Assembly (NCBI GenBank): GCA_026770025.1
Contig: JAMXDE010000004.1
Location: forward strand, 3,397,501 to 3,461,500
Source of the DNA: Craspedostauros australis
Taxonomy: Eukaryota; Bacillariophyta; Bacillariophyceae; Mastogloiales; Achnanthaceae
Direction of reading: 5' to 3'
DNA length: 64,000 nt
The notes under the pieces were generated by a model that was not told the DNA's origin, made no database searches, and worked only from the letters and a program-made list of their open reading frames with translations. Of this stretch, positions 22,197 through 31,469 are shown piece after piece; position 1 is the stretch's first letter, and the number at the start of each line of letters is the position of its first letter. The translations under genes were made by a program, and so were the position numbers.

Positions 22197-22667
22197 ATGA
22201 TGCGAACCACCATCCTCCTTCTCGTCGCCCTCCTCGGATCAGCGGCCGCCTTCACCGTGTCCCCAGGCTCGCCGCTGAAGACAGTGCGTGTCGCCACCGT
22301 CCCATCTGTCGTAACGACGGCGCTCAACATGTTCAATGCCGACGACGACGACAAGACGAAGGCCGCGCCATCCGCGTTGCAGGTCACCGAAGAGACCAAG
22401 CCCGATTCCAGCGATATCACTGCAGCACCAGTGGCGATCACCACCGACGAGAAGCCACAGGCCAAGGCCGTCTACAAGAACTTGGCCCGCGGCGGGCAGA
22501 TGGAGGAAGTGCAGTGGACCGATCCAGCCATGTCGGCCAACACCAACCCCTTCCAGATGTCGTGGTGGGCCTACCTTCTCTTTGGCTTCCCATTCGTGCT
22601 CCTGTTGAACGACGCCTTCCACTTCTTGCCCACCGAGGGTCCATTGGCATTCCTTACCAAGATTTAG
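22197..22667 (+). CDS. Plastid-targeted single-span membrane protein
   Basis: A single-exon gene for 156 residues with a favourable GCCACC context before the ATG. Residues 1-18 form a signal peptide (MMRTTILLLVALLGSAAA). It is followed at once by Phe19 and a Ser/Thr/Pro-rich, acid-poor stretch, the ASAF-type bipartite signal used in diatoms to cross the four plastid membranes. The mature part has an acidic, Pro-rich linker, a short conserved-looking block (KNLARGGQMEEVQW) and one transmembrane helix at about 122-142 (WWAYLLFGFPFVLLL). It ends shortly after (FHFLPTEGPLAFLTKI). Size and layout resemble nuclear-encoded small photosystem or cytochrome b6f subunits, or FCP-associated thylakoid proteins, but I cannot assign it to a named subunit. 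Confidence 0.8.
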   Translation: MMRTTILLLVALLGSAAAFTVSPGSPLKTVRVATVPSVVTTALNMFNADDDDKTKAAPSALQVTEETKPDSSDITAAPVAITTDEKPQAKAVYKNLARGGQMEEVQWTDPAMSANTNPFQMSWWAYLLFGFPFVLLLNDAFHFLPTEGPLAFLTKI

Positions 22668-23355
22668 ATTGGTTTGCGCACGAGTGCATACATGTGCGCC
22701 AGTTCATATTGACAAACATGATGTGATGGATGAAAGATGGCAGATGCAGTGTGACGATCGCATGAGAGTATTGCAATGGCATCAATCGTGATAGTATCCG
22801 CCAAGCACATTCATACGAAGATGCAAATCATCATTCTGGCAGCACCAGTGGGCATCACAAATCACGATCCCATCCAACCAGAATCCAAGAGTTGTCAATT
22901 TGTTTTTGGGACCAGCATCATTTCCGGAAGATGATTCTGAATCAAGAAGTAATCGTGGCTTTCGGTGCGCTCTTCGATCTTCATCAATCGTATCAAAAAC
23001 AGACAGGATAGCAAATGATACGGTAGATTGAAATGGTTTTCCATCATGCGCCATCCGCATGCCTGTTGTCCCATCGATGATGACGCTCGGTTTGTGATGC
23101 AAGCACAAAAGACAGCGTGTGACCGCGTCGTATGTCTCCTTGGCAAACGACGACGCAAACAAGCAAATGGAATGCAACTGTTGTGGACGGAGATCCTGTC
23201 GAGGATGCGTAACTAGTGACGATGCAATCGTTGATTGATCGACTCACTCCTCCAGGTGCAAAACGACAACACCACCCAACCAAGTTCCATTTGTATGATT
23301 GGATTTCATACAACAGGGTACTTTCGTATCAAACTGGATTGTATTGTATTAGTAT
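22668..23355. other. Intergenic region
   Basis: Lies between the plastid protein gene (+) and the cytochrome b5 reductase gene (-), which converge. A 131-codon minus-strand frame (22782-23177) has no true ATG near its start and no domain; I do not call it. Confidence 0.45.
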
Positions 23356-24345
23356 TTAAAACTTGTACACCTGCTCGGCCGTGTATCCCATGTCGGCCAA
23401 CAATCCGGACACCTTATCCTGCTCCGTGCGTGGCCCGCACAGGGCGTTGTACATGGGCGGTGGACCGCACACGAAGATGATGGTATCCTCGCCGGTGCTG
23501 GCTGGTGCGGCATGCTCCTCCATCATGGCCTTGTTGATGTATCCGCGTCCGCCCTTCCATCCGGAGTCGGCCGGTTCGTGCGACAGCACGTGGATCAGCT
23601 TGAATTGGTCGGGATATTCGGATGCCCAACGATCCAGCATCTCCTGCGCCAGAATATCCTCCTTGACGCGTGAACCGTAGAGGAGGGTGACGTTGATCTT
23701 GGAGTCCTTGTCGCCCAAGATGGCGTGCAAGGCCTGGATGATGGGCGTGATGCCCGTGCCGCCGGCGATCATGACGATGTTCTTGTATTCGAACGGTGCC
23801 TGGATCTTGACGTTGAAGGCGATGTGCTTGAAGGCGAGCTGGTCGCCGACCTTCATCTGGTGCATGTAGTTGGACATGTTGGCCTCTGGTCCGTAGTTCT
23901 TGACGAGGAGATCGAAGCTACCGATGAGGTCGTTGGTGGAGATTGGAGTGTATGGACGCACGACGGCCTCGCCCTTATCGTCGTCGTACTTGGCCAGGAT
24001 GCAGGCGCACGTGCTGAGGTTGAGCGGCTTGGTGGTGTCCGGCACACCGAATCGGAAGACGGTGGATGTGCTGGAGACGGTGTGACGGTCGACCAGAGAG
24101 ACGGAGACGAATTCATCTCCGAACTGGCAGTTGCCTGGTGTGACGAGGCTCTTGACTGGAGCGGAGTTGTACGAGGAGGAGGCGTCGGAGGTGCTCATGG
24201 TGCTGAAGGTTGCGAGGAGGAAGGTGATGGAGTGGAGGGCTCCTGTTGGTTTGATGCTTGGGGTGATGCGTGTGCGGGATGCTCGAAAGACCTGCTTTGC
24301 GGATTGTGAGGCTGAGCGGAGAGCGGAGGGGAGCAGTCTGATCAT
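23356..24345 (-). CDS. NADH-cytochrome b5 reductase
   Basis: A single-exon gene for 329 residues. It transfers electrons from NADH through FAD to cytochrome b5 for lipid desaturation, sterol synthesis and haem-protein reduction. The FAD-binding barrel carries VVRPYTPIS (about 128-136). The NAD-binding half has MIAGGTGITPIIQ (about 192-204) and the C-terminal VCGPPPMYN (about 289-297), the three diagnostic motifs of the ferredoxin-reductase-like family, and it ends in a typical short aromatic tail (QVYKF). Residues 1-50 are basic, Ser-rich and amphipathic (RLLPSALRSASQSAKQVFRA) with a following hydrophobic stretch (ITFLLATFS), suggesting mitochondrial targeting as in yeast Mcr1. An in-frame Met at about residue 50 (MSTSD) could start a form without that leader. 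Confidence 0.92.
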   Translation of the reverse strand: MIRLLPSALRSASQSAKQVFRASRTRITPSIKPTGALHSITFLLATFSTMSTSDASSSYNSAPVKSLVTPGNCQFGDEFVSVSLVDRHTVSSTSTVFRFGVPDTTKPLNLSTCACILAKYDDDKGEAVVRPYTPISTNDLIGSFDLLVKNYGPEANMSNYMHQMKVGDQLAFKHIAFNVKIQAPFEYKNIVMIAGGTGITPIIQALHAILGDKDSKINVTLLYGSRVKEDILAQEMLDRWASEYPDQFKLIHVLSHEPADSGWKGGRGYINKAMMEEHAAPASTGEDTIIFVCGPPPMYNALCGPRTEQDKVSGLLADMGYTAEQVYKF

Positions 24346-25401
24346 TTTTGTTTCTGTTGTCGTGCGTGTGTGTGCGCACCAGTGGAGATGGAAATGGAGA
24401 TGGAGCAGACGAGAGTTCTACTTGGATTCCTGGTATAGCCCTACGAGAGAGAGGATCGCTGAAGAGGGATGTTGAGAATCACGATGGCGAGAGTGGGGGC
24501 GGGGCAAGGGTGAGGGCGAGGATGATGGCAGATACCTAAGATCTGTCCGTGGCGTGTTGGAGGGATGACGATGCCCGTTCCCAACTACCTTTTCCTCCTT
24601 TCTTGCGTGCACGTCAGCCATCAAAAAGAACCTGGGTAGGAACCAGAGAGCACTCCTGGATGTTCGTCGATGATCCGTCGGACCTGCATCCGCGCACTGA
24701 CTCAGCACATCAAAACTCAAATTCCAAGTCGTGCAAAATGGCTGATGATCGGCATGTTTCCCATCTCTCTCGCCACGGAATCAGTTCGTACAATGTTGCC
24801 AGGTATTCTATTATATCTTGCGGGAGAGAGAGACAACGGGGAAAGATGGATCTATCTGCAGAATAATACTCTACGATACAATATGTGCGATATGACAAGT
24901 GGCGTATGGCACAGTATGAGTGAAAGAGTGCGTACCTACACCATTCTCGCGACTGCGCTGCAAAGGAGATTCTGGCCCATGGACTTGAATTGATCCTGGC
25001 ATCCTCGACGATCCCATCCATTCGGATGCGAGTCGTCGTCAAGGAATGAGGAAGATATGGAGATGACACGAAGAATTGGTGCTGAAGCAGACACACAATT
25101 CACGGTGTTGGGAGGCTGGACAGTACTCCACGAGTGGTCAGACAGATGGAATACATGAATCGTTGTTGACTGTATTCGCGACGCTCAAGTCGTCCCAGGA
25201 GAGTACTTGTGTTCCCGTTCCCCCCTCCAAATATGATACTTGAAGTCAGTAGGCTCTCTATCTATCTCTTTGATTGTTTGAGATGTTTGTGAATAGTACT
25301 GCTCTAAATGTATTTGTGATCGCATTACCATTGCTTAACAAAGTCTGTTTTGATGTGGTTCTCCGTCGTACCATGCCGTGGACGCTTGCATTGGGATTGG
25401 A
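24346..25401. other. Intergenic region
   Basis: Between the cytochrome b5 reductase start and the 3' end of the 5'-nucleotidase-C-like gene, both on the minus strand. Reading frames on both strands are short and unremarkable. No RNA gene recognised. Confidence 0.45.
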
Positions 25402-26475
25402 TCACATTCCGGCGGAGAATACAGGTCTACTCCTTGCCGTATGCTGAGAGTTCACGCATCCAACGTGATGCACCATCTTGGATTCTCCGTAACTCGCCAA
25501 GGCTTCTGCCTCTGCTTCCCGAAGGCGTCGTGCCGCTTTAGCTTCCTTCGTTTCGAGTCGGCACAATGACTGGGTGTGCGACCAGAAGGTGTGCGCCTCG
25601 CTGTTACCAGTCACCTGCTTGATGACCGCGGCTTGCAGAGCTCTGTAGCCTTCGTGATGATCGAGAAGATGCCGATTCGTCAGCACGGTGTAGACCTGGT
25701 CGAATTGAATATCCTGCCAACCGCACGATGCTGACAGAAATTGGACGTCCGACACATGGATGTCCTCACCCACGAGCTGATATTTGTAGCGCATCCCCGC
25801 CGTTGTGGGAAAGGATCCCCTCGCGTTGTGATGATACGCGTGGTGGATAGCAGTGGCGATGGCCTTTGCCAGATCACGTCCGTAGATCATGAGCGACATG
25901 AGCTCTTGATTGTTGGGCAGCAGCCTCAACGCATCGTGAGGACCGAACGTGCCTTCGGCGATTCCGCCATCGCACATGCCTTGGTGCAGAAGGACGGCGT
26001 CGTACATGGGATTCTCAGCGAAAATAGCTGCCGTCACGTACGAGCATGCGTCCTTGCGTTCGTTGTATTCGGAGCTGACAATGTCGCTGTTGCCAATCGT
26101 GTTGCGATTGTTCTGGCTATCACAAGTGCCATTGTCGTCGCTGTTGCTGTTGGAGCTCTCTGCGGCGGCTGCGTTGCTGCAAGTGAGTTGGCTGCTCTCC
26201 CTGAGCTGTTTCATCGGGTCGGCGAGGTGATGGAAAGATTCATGAATGTCCACCTTCTCGCATGGCTCTTGCCACTTGCGCCGACGGTCTTCCTTGAGGC
26301 ATTCCTTGAACGCGTGGGATGGGGTGCTTTGCGCCAATGCGATACATACGCATCCAAGCAACGCAGCCGCCAAGTTGGATGAATAGCGCCTGCGAGACGT
26401 TCGCAAAGGCTTGTGTCGCAGATGCCGATGCCGATGCTCCAGCTGGTGCCGCTGCTGTGATGATGAGTTATTCAT
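25402..26475 (-). CDS. Secreted protein with only the 5'-nucleotidase C-terminal domain
   Basis: 357 residues from the ATG at 26475. A His/Arg-rich N-terminus precedes a hydrophobic signal segment (NLAAALLGCVCIALAQ, ending THA-like PSHA) near residues 34-55. The region at about 135-290 matches the C-terminal substrate-binding domain of the UshA/CD73 5'-nucleotidase family. It contains the MYDAVLLHQGMCDGGI block corresponding to the ALLNGGGIR-type strand, LRLLPNNQELMSLMIYGRDL corresponding to the LPF-N-x(5)-G segment, a GMRYKYQL strand, and VYTVLTNRHLLDHHEGY corresponding to the Y-x-V-x-TN...GGDGY end. The N-terminal metallophosphatase domain that carries the catalytic metals is absent. The protein is therefore unlikely to be a nucleotidase; nucleotide binding or a structural role outside the cell is possible. 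It is Cys-containing, with a Ser/Asn-rich insert near 110-130. The C-terminus is Ala/Glu-rich helical. Confidence 0.7.
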   Translation of the reverse strand: MNNSSSQQRHQLEHRHRHLRHKPLRTSRRRYSSNLAAALLGCVCIALAQSTPSHAFKECLKEDRRRKWQEPCEKVDIHESFHHLADPMKQLRESSQLTCSNAAAAESSNSNSDDNGTCDSQNNRNTIGNSDIVSSEYNERKDACSYVTAAIFAENPMYDAVLLHQGMCDGGIAEGTFGPHDALRLLPNNQELMSLMIYGRDLAKAIATAIHHAYHHNARGSFPTTAGMRYKYQLVGEDIHVSDVQFLSASCGWQDIQFDQVYTVLTNRHLLDHHEGYRALQAAVIKQVTGNSEAHTFWSHTQSLCRLETKEAKAARRLREAEAEALASYGESKMVHHVGCVNSQHTARSRPVFSAGM

Positions 26476-27430
26476 CGTGAGTTGTTTGTTTGAGAGTGTA
26501 TGTGCAAGGGAGTGGAGTATTTCAATCGAAGAGTGGTATCGCACAATGTCCATCAACACTCGTTTGCCCGATCCTTTGCCAGCCTTCATTGTGAGGCGGT
26601 GTGGACAATTCCACCATCGAAGCACTCGGAGCGTGGACGCCATAGCGAGGCCTCTTCCGCATTCTCCGTGTCCTTCCATGCTTTGGCCATCCAATCCATT
26701 TTTCCATTTTGTCGAGGACTCTCTGTCTCTCCACCTCCTGCCTCCCATACAAACGCACACATGGATTCCCACCAACACTCTCTTTTTCTTTGATCATGTC
26801 CCACGATGAGACCTTGTGACATGATGTGATGCCATCATGGTACTGCTACTGTACGAGCTATTCACAAGACTCGGTCACATGATTTGCGTGAATGATTTTT
26901 GGCGTGACATGTCACGGTGCGCGCAGCCAGGTTGCCGACCGTTGAGCCAATCAATCCGCAAAAGGAAGAAGAACAATTCGAGACTTGCATGTCCAACAAC
27001 TGCCACACCGACAACGATGACAATGATGCTGATCATTGTTGTGTGTGTGCACTTCGGAAGACCCACAAGGCGCAGCTCCAGACCTTGAGAGGGGTGCTGC
27101 GCCGTGTTGTCTCATGTCGACGTTGTGCCAACTGTGTGAAGCGTGGACACATCAATCATGGTTTTGTGCAATGACTCAAGTCACGAATATTATTCGTGAT
27201 TCTTTCAGTCGTGGTATCAGACGTGCACTATGGCTTCCAAACGTGGACAAATCGAAAGGGCAGATCGCGAACCAGACCACACTCTGTGAGAATGCAAACA
27301 ACACAACGCACACACTTCGGGGCGGCGCAGTGCAACGCATGTTGACGAGATGCAGGAGATCTCATAAACTCAAGAAAGAGTGATAGAGAGAGACAAAGAC
27401 AGAGATACACGCACTTGAAGCGCACACAAC
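26476..27430. other. Divergent intergenic region
   Basis: The upstream region of the 5'-nucleotidase-C-like gene (-) and the RNA-repair-like gene (+). The minus-strand frame stays open above 26475 without adding protein-like sequence. No further gene supported. Confidence 0.5.
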
Positions 27431-30400
27431 ATGCTGCAAAACAAGAAGCAGCATCACTGCGAGACATCGCCAAAACGAAAGCTGAGAACGGCCGCCGAAG
27501 TCATCAATCGCTTGAAATGGTCCGGCATCGAAGAAGCGTCGCCGTCCAACGTGCTCATGGGATACGACTGCAGGATCAACGGACCGATGGAGAAGTGCGT
27601 CGAAGACTACACCAACATCAATGAAGGTGGCGACATTCCCGAGCACCGGATCCAGTACTTCCGCAAGACCGTGAAGCCGGCGCCTGACGATGCGGAACTT
27701 TCGCGCAGCGTCATGTGGGATAGAGCCGCACGCGTGGATCGGTTGTTTGGCTCCGGCCACGGCAATAGCATCCTGCCGGCGCCGCAGACGGTACACAACA
27801 TCCGTATGGCGATGCAGACCATGCGACGACTTGCCGAAGAACGCAAGGAAAGGATGGAGGAGAAGAGGAAGCAACGAGCACGCAAGGCGGCCAGGCAAAC
27901 GGCGGCTGCGAAAGCGAATGCAATGAAGAATGGCCACACCGCGCCATCGTCGCAGTTGGCAACATCTGGAGGAACAATTCAAACTTCAGGATCATCCAAC
28001 AACTCAACGAAGTCGCATTTTCCACAGAGGCATTGTTGGAAGAATCTGCCAGGCTCCTACGCATTCAATCCAAAAGTGACACCCGCATCCACACAGACTG
28101 AGAACAACCAGCAGCAGCACTGCATACAAGCACATGCGAATGCTACCAAACTGCAAAGCGATGACGATGACTTGAAGCTCGTCACGTGGAACGTGCTGTT
28201 CGATCTCCATCGCGATGCGAACGACAAGCTGGCACAGGGCGACGACAGCCTCTTGTCTGATTCCGACTCCACATGCGATCGATGGCAGCGGTTGATGGAC
28301 GATCTGGAGCGTTCAAATGCGGACATTATCGCACTTCAAGAAGTGACGCCACGATTTCTCAAGCTGTTGGAACGACAACCGTGGGTTCGAAGGACGTACG
28401 CCCTGTCTGATGTGCACTCGCGTTGGCAAAGCACCAGAGCGTACGGCAACGTGATGTTGTGGAACAAGACCAAATTCGAAGCCGACGATAGCTTTGTTTG
28501 TGTGGAAGGCGACCGTGACAGAGGCATGATCGTGACATTGCTGCACGGCACACGCGTGTACAACGTCGCTAATGTTCATCTGCCTGCTGACAAGTTTGAT
28601 CATGATACGCAGACCACCAGCACGAGGTCACAAGCGCGGCGACGAGAACTTGCAGCCTTTGTTGCTAAGCTGCAGCTGATTCAGAGGGAGCAAGAGGCAA
28701 CGCAGATACGTCCCGTCACCTTCATCATGGGAGACTTCAATGACGGTGCGGATGCCATCCCGTATGCCTCGGCCAGGTACTTTGACGATGCTTGGGTGTC
28801 ATCGAAGAGCAAGGGCGAGCACCATTGCACCTTCGACTGGAAGACCAATGCCCGAGCCAACAAGACGAGGCAGTACGGCCATGCCGAGAATCCTCCACGA
28901 CGAATCGACAGAATCTTCGTCGTCAAAGATGTCACGATGCCGAATAGACTCCCAATCCAACCAATGGAGGCGTCGTTGTTGGGCAGACATCATTCCGACC
29001 CGTTGCCACCATCAGATCACTACGGCGTGTGCGTTCGATTCGAGCAGCGTGGTCTTTCGCAAACGGCACATTCACGAATGGAAGCATCATCGTCGGCCAT
29101 CGACTGCAATGCATGGGCTGCAACGGTTCCAACAAGCACCGATTCGATCCTTGCCATCCAGCTCAATCAGAAGCAGTTCTATGGCCTGGATATGTACGAT
29201 CGCGCATCTTCCCTCCCAATCCCGCACATCACCCTCATGTACGGATTCGTTGAACTCTCCAATGCCAACGCGATGGACATGGCCACGCGCGGTGTCAAGA
29301 TGGCGATTCAAAGTACGTTCGCACAGCAACCGGACGGGTTCCATCTGCCGATTGATGCAGCTTCCTTCCGTGTCTTTGAGCATGCGCAGTCATCATCGCT
29401 TGTGTACACTCCCAACATGTCGGATCCTCGCACCAGATGGTTGCAAGATCTGTACGCCGTACTGCGAGTTGCATTCCCCAACTGCCACGATCAGGAAAGC
29501 CGTTTCAAGGATGGATGGACACCTCATATCTCGCTGGGCAAGTATGCAACCGTCGACGCTGCCAGACAACAGCTGCAACGCATTCGCTTTCATTTTGAGA
29601 ACCAACCGAAGCAGCGCACCAATGCCCAATCCAATATGCAAGAAGATGCTGCATGTCTGGATTGCCACTCCGTGGGGATCTTCCGACGCAGCAGTCTCGA
29701 CAAGAGCTTCTACTGCTGCGGATCGATTCCGCTCGCGGGACAAGACAAAGCGAAAATCCCGGTCAATGCAACGAAGTCCTTCATTAATGACAGCGGGTCC
29801 AGCCGCAAGAGCTTCTTCGATGGTACTGCGTGCGGAACGTTGCACGAAATCGAGCGAGCCTGCCACACAGTTGCCGCGAAACAGTTTGGAGATGCAGTCG
29901 AGGTGCAGATGCGTCCATTCGGCTCTCATGCCACGCGCTCGACCTTGCCGGGCATCTCCGACGTTGACATGGTTGTAGTCCTGCGGTCCAAGGCTCGTGG
30001 TGACGATGTGAACCTGATGGAAAGCAACGCGGATGAATTCTTCAACGCCCTGCAAGTCCGTATCAAGTCATTGCATGGACAGAGCAGATGCCGACTGAGA
30101 ACATCCAACGCTTCAGGCCGCGTCTTGTCTGTGCTGACAGTGAGGCTTATGCCTGCAACGCCAGCTGTCGACATCCAAATCTGCTTCGAAGACGGGGATG
30201 GCCAACCATTGGACAGTGCCAGTGCAGCAGCTCTTGCATCAGTCCACGACGTCGATATCATCGTGGAAAGGCTGCGCCAGATCGCAACACAGGTTCATGA
30301 AAATCACACGAACATGGTCGATACATTCTCCGGAGCACTCAGGATCATCAAACTTTGGGCATCGCGTCGACAGATCTACGGAACTGGCGTGGGGTACCTG

Positions 30401-31306
30401 GGTGGATATGGATGGACCATCTGGCTTGCTTCTATCCTGTTCCATGATCTTGCCAATGGATCGCTCGTCCTTCCTACCAATCAGCCCGCGCAGGACACGC
30501 AAACGCAAACGTACCAGCAGAAGCAGCAGAGAGATGCCATCAACACTATCGTGGTCCACTTCTTCAAAGCAGCCAACCACATGCGCCATTCCAGTCCGTT
30601 GCTGGTCATGCTACCCAAAGAGATGTACACTGCGGAAAGCATCAACAGCATGGATGCAGCAAAACAAGTCGCTACGAAACGCAAGACTATGGCGGTGGTC
30701 GCACCAGTGAGCGGTGGCAACTGTGCTCGTAGTTCCACGCCGTCGACGACGCAGAGCATCATCGATGAAATCACAAGGGCTGCCAGCATGACACAAAACG
30801 CAGTCGGTGATGATGGAACTGTTTCCATTGATGCGTTGGTCCACACGCTGTTGCCGTTCAATGCTGAGATCGAAGAAGGCAACAGCAGCAGCAGTGGCAG
30901 CACCCATTGCCTCGTGTTGCAAATCAACCAACGACACAACGAGGAAAGGCTCCTTCCAGCACAAGTGAAGCATTGGGGATCGTTGCACTTGTTGCAAACA
31001 GTGTTGGCGACGGAGTCCTTCTTCAACCAGACGGATTCGATTCGACCATCTTCCAAGATGTACCGGAGCAGGACGAATGCGGCAGGCGGCGGTGGTGCTG
31101 GTGGAGATTTTGCCTTCGTCATCCAGATCAAGAACAACGTCTCATTTGAGCAACCCAAACTGAAGGATTGGTTGCAGGAACGCAATGCCATCTTGAATGC
31201 CAGTCAGCGCGTTGCCCTGCCGAATGCGGAGGTGTCCTTGTCGTTTGTCGATAGTGATGAGCTCAACGCGTTTGCCGGTGGCCATACAAGATCATCTGCA
31301 GAATAA
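27431..31306 (+). CDS. Four-domain RNA end-processing/repair protein (MJ1316 + EEP + 2H + poly(A)-polymerase-type NTase)
   Basis: A single uninterrupted exon for 1291 residues. (1) About 20-105: MJ1316/DUF504 RNA cyclic-end recognition domain, with EVINRLKWSG, MGYDCRINGPMEKC, GGDIPEHRIQYFRK and VMWDRAARVDRLFGSG. (2) A Lys/Arg helix, then an endonuclease/exonuclease/phosphatase domain at about 248-535 with LKLVTWNVLFD, IIALQEVT, IMGDFNDG and PPSDHYGV holding the catalytic Asn, Glu, Asp and His. (3) A 2H phosphoesterase at about 555-725 with its two HxT/S motifs, PHITLMYGF and PHISLGKY. (4) A poly(A)-polymerase/OAS-like nucleotidyltransferase from about 800, with FGSHATRSTLPGISDVDMVV and the third Asp in AVDIQICFED, then a PAP-like central domain (LRIIKLWASRR, YLGGYGWTIWLASI). 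A C-terminal region with low-complexity inserts ends the protein. Cyclic-phosphate ends could be recognised, opened or trimmed and then extended by one chain. There is no organelle signal. An AATAAA overlaps the stop codon. Confidence 0.9.
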   Translation: MLQNKKQHHCETSPKRKLRTAAEVINRLKWSGIEEASPSNVLMGYDCRINGPMEKCVEDYTNINEGGDIPEHRIQYFRKTVKPAPDDAELSRSVMWDRAARVDRLFGSGHGNSILPAPQTVHNIRMAMQTMRRLAEERKERMEEKRKQRARKAARQTAAAKANAMKNGHTAPSSQLATSGGTIQTSGSSNNSTKSHFPQRHCWKNLPGSYAFNPKVTPASTQTENNQQQHCIQAHANATKLQSDDDDLKLVTWNVLFDLHRDANDKLAQGDDSLLSDSDSTCDRWQRLMDDLERSNADIIALQEVTPRFLKLLERQPWVRRTYALSDVHSRWQSTRAYGNVMLWNKTKFEADDSFVCVEGDRDRGMIVTLLHGTRVYNVANVHLPADKFDHDTQTTSTRSQARRRELAAFVAKLQLIQREQEATQIRPVTFIMGDFNDGADAIPYASARYFDDAWVSSKSKGEHHCTFDWKTNARANKTRQYGHAENPPRRIDRIFVVKDVTMPNRLPIQPMEASLLGRHHSDPLPPSDHYGVCVRFEQRGLSQTAHSRMEASSSAIDCNAWAATVPTSTDSILAIQLNQKQFYGLDMYDRASSLPIPHITLMYGFVELSNANAMDMATRGVKMAIQSTFAQQPDGFHLPIDAASFRVFEHAQSSSLVYTPNMSDPRTRWLQDLYAVLRVAFPNCHDQESRFKDGWTPHISLGKYATVDAARQQLQRIRFHFENQPKQRTNAQSNMQEDAACLDCHSVGIFRRSSLDKSFYCCGSIPLAGQDKAKIPVNATKSFINDSGSSRKSFFDGTACGTLHEIERACHTVAAKQFGDAVEVQMRPFGSHATRSTLPGISDVDMVVVLRSKARGDDVNLMESNADEFFNALQVRIKSLHGQSRCRLRTSNASGRVLSVLTVRLMPATPAVDIQICFEDGDGQPLDSASAAALASVHDVDIIVERLRQIATQVHENHTNMVDTFSGALRIIKLWASRRQIYGTGVGYLGGYGWTIWLASILFHDLANGSLVLPTNQPAQDTQTQTYQQKQQRDAINTIVVHFFKAANHMRHSSPLLVMLPKEMYTAESINSMDAAKQVATKRKTMAVVAPVSGGNCARSSTPSTTQSIIDEITRAASMTQNAVGDDGTVSIDALVHTLLPFNAEIEEGNSSSSGSTHCLVLQINQRHNEERLLPAQVKHWGSLHLLQTVLATESFFNQTDSIRPSSKMYRSRTNAAGGGGAGGDFAFVIQIKNNVSFEQPKLKDWLQERNAILNASQRVALPNAEVSLSFVDSDELNAFAGGHTRSSAE

Positions 31307-31469
31307 ATGCCAATATAGAGTACTCTCCTGTTGCTACGATTTTGTTCGTGTATGTGGCAAGAACGGGGCATTGACGCCAATGTCGTTCAACTGAATACTT
31401 CACACGAAGAGGCACCGTCCTCCTTCTGTCCATTGCGAAACGCGACGGTCATCACCACTGCCTCATCAT

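Noticed and set aside
22782-23177. A 131-codon minus-strand frame between the plastid protein and the b5 reductase
   Set aside because: No ATG near its start, no domain, no upstream exon found.
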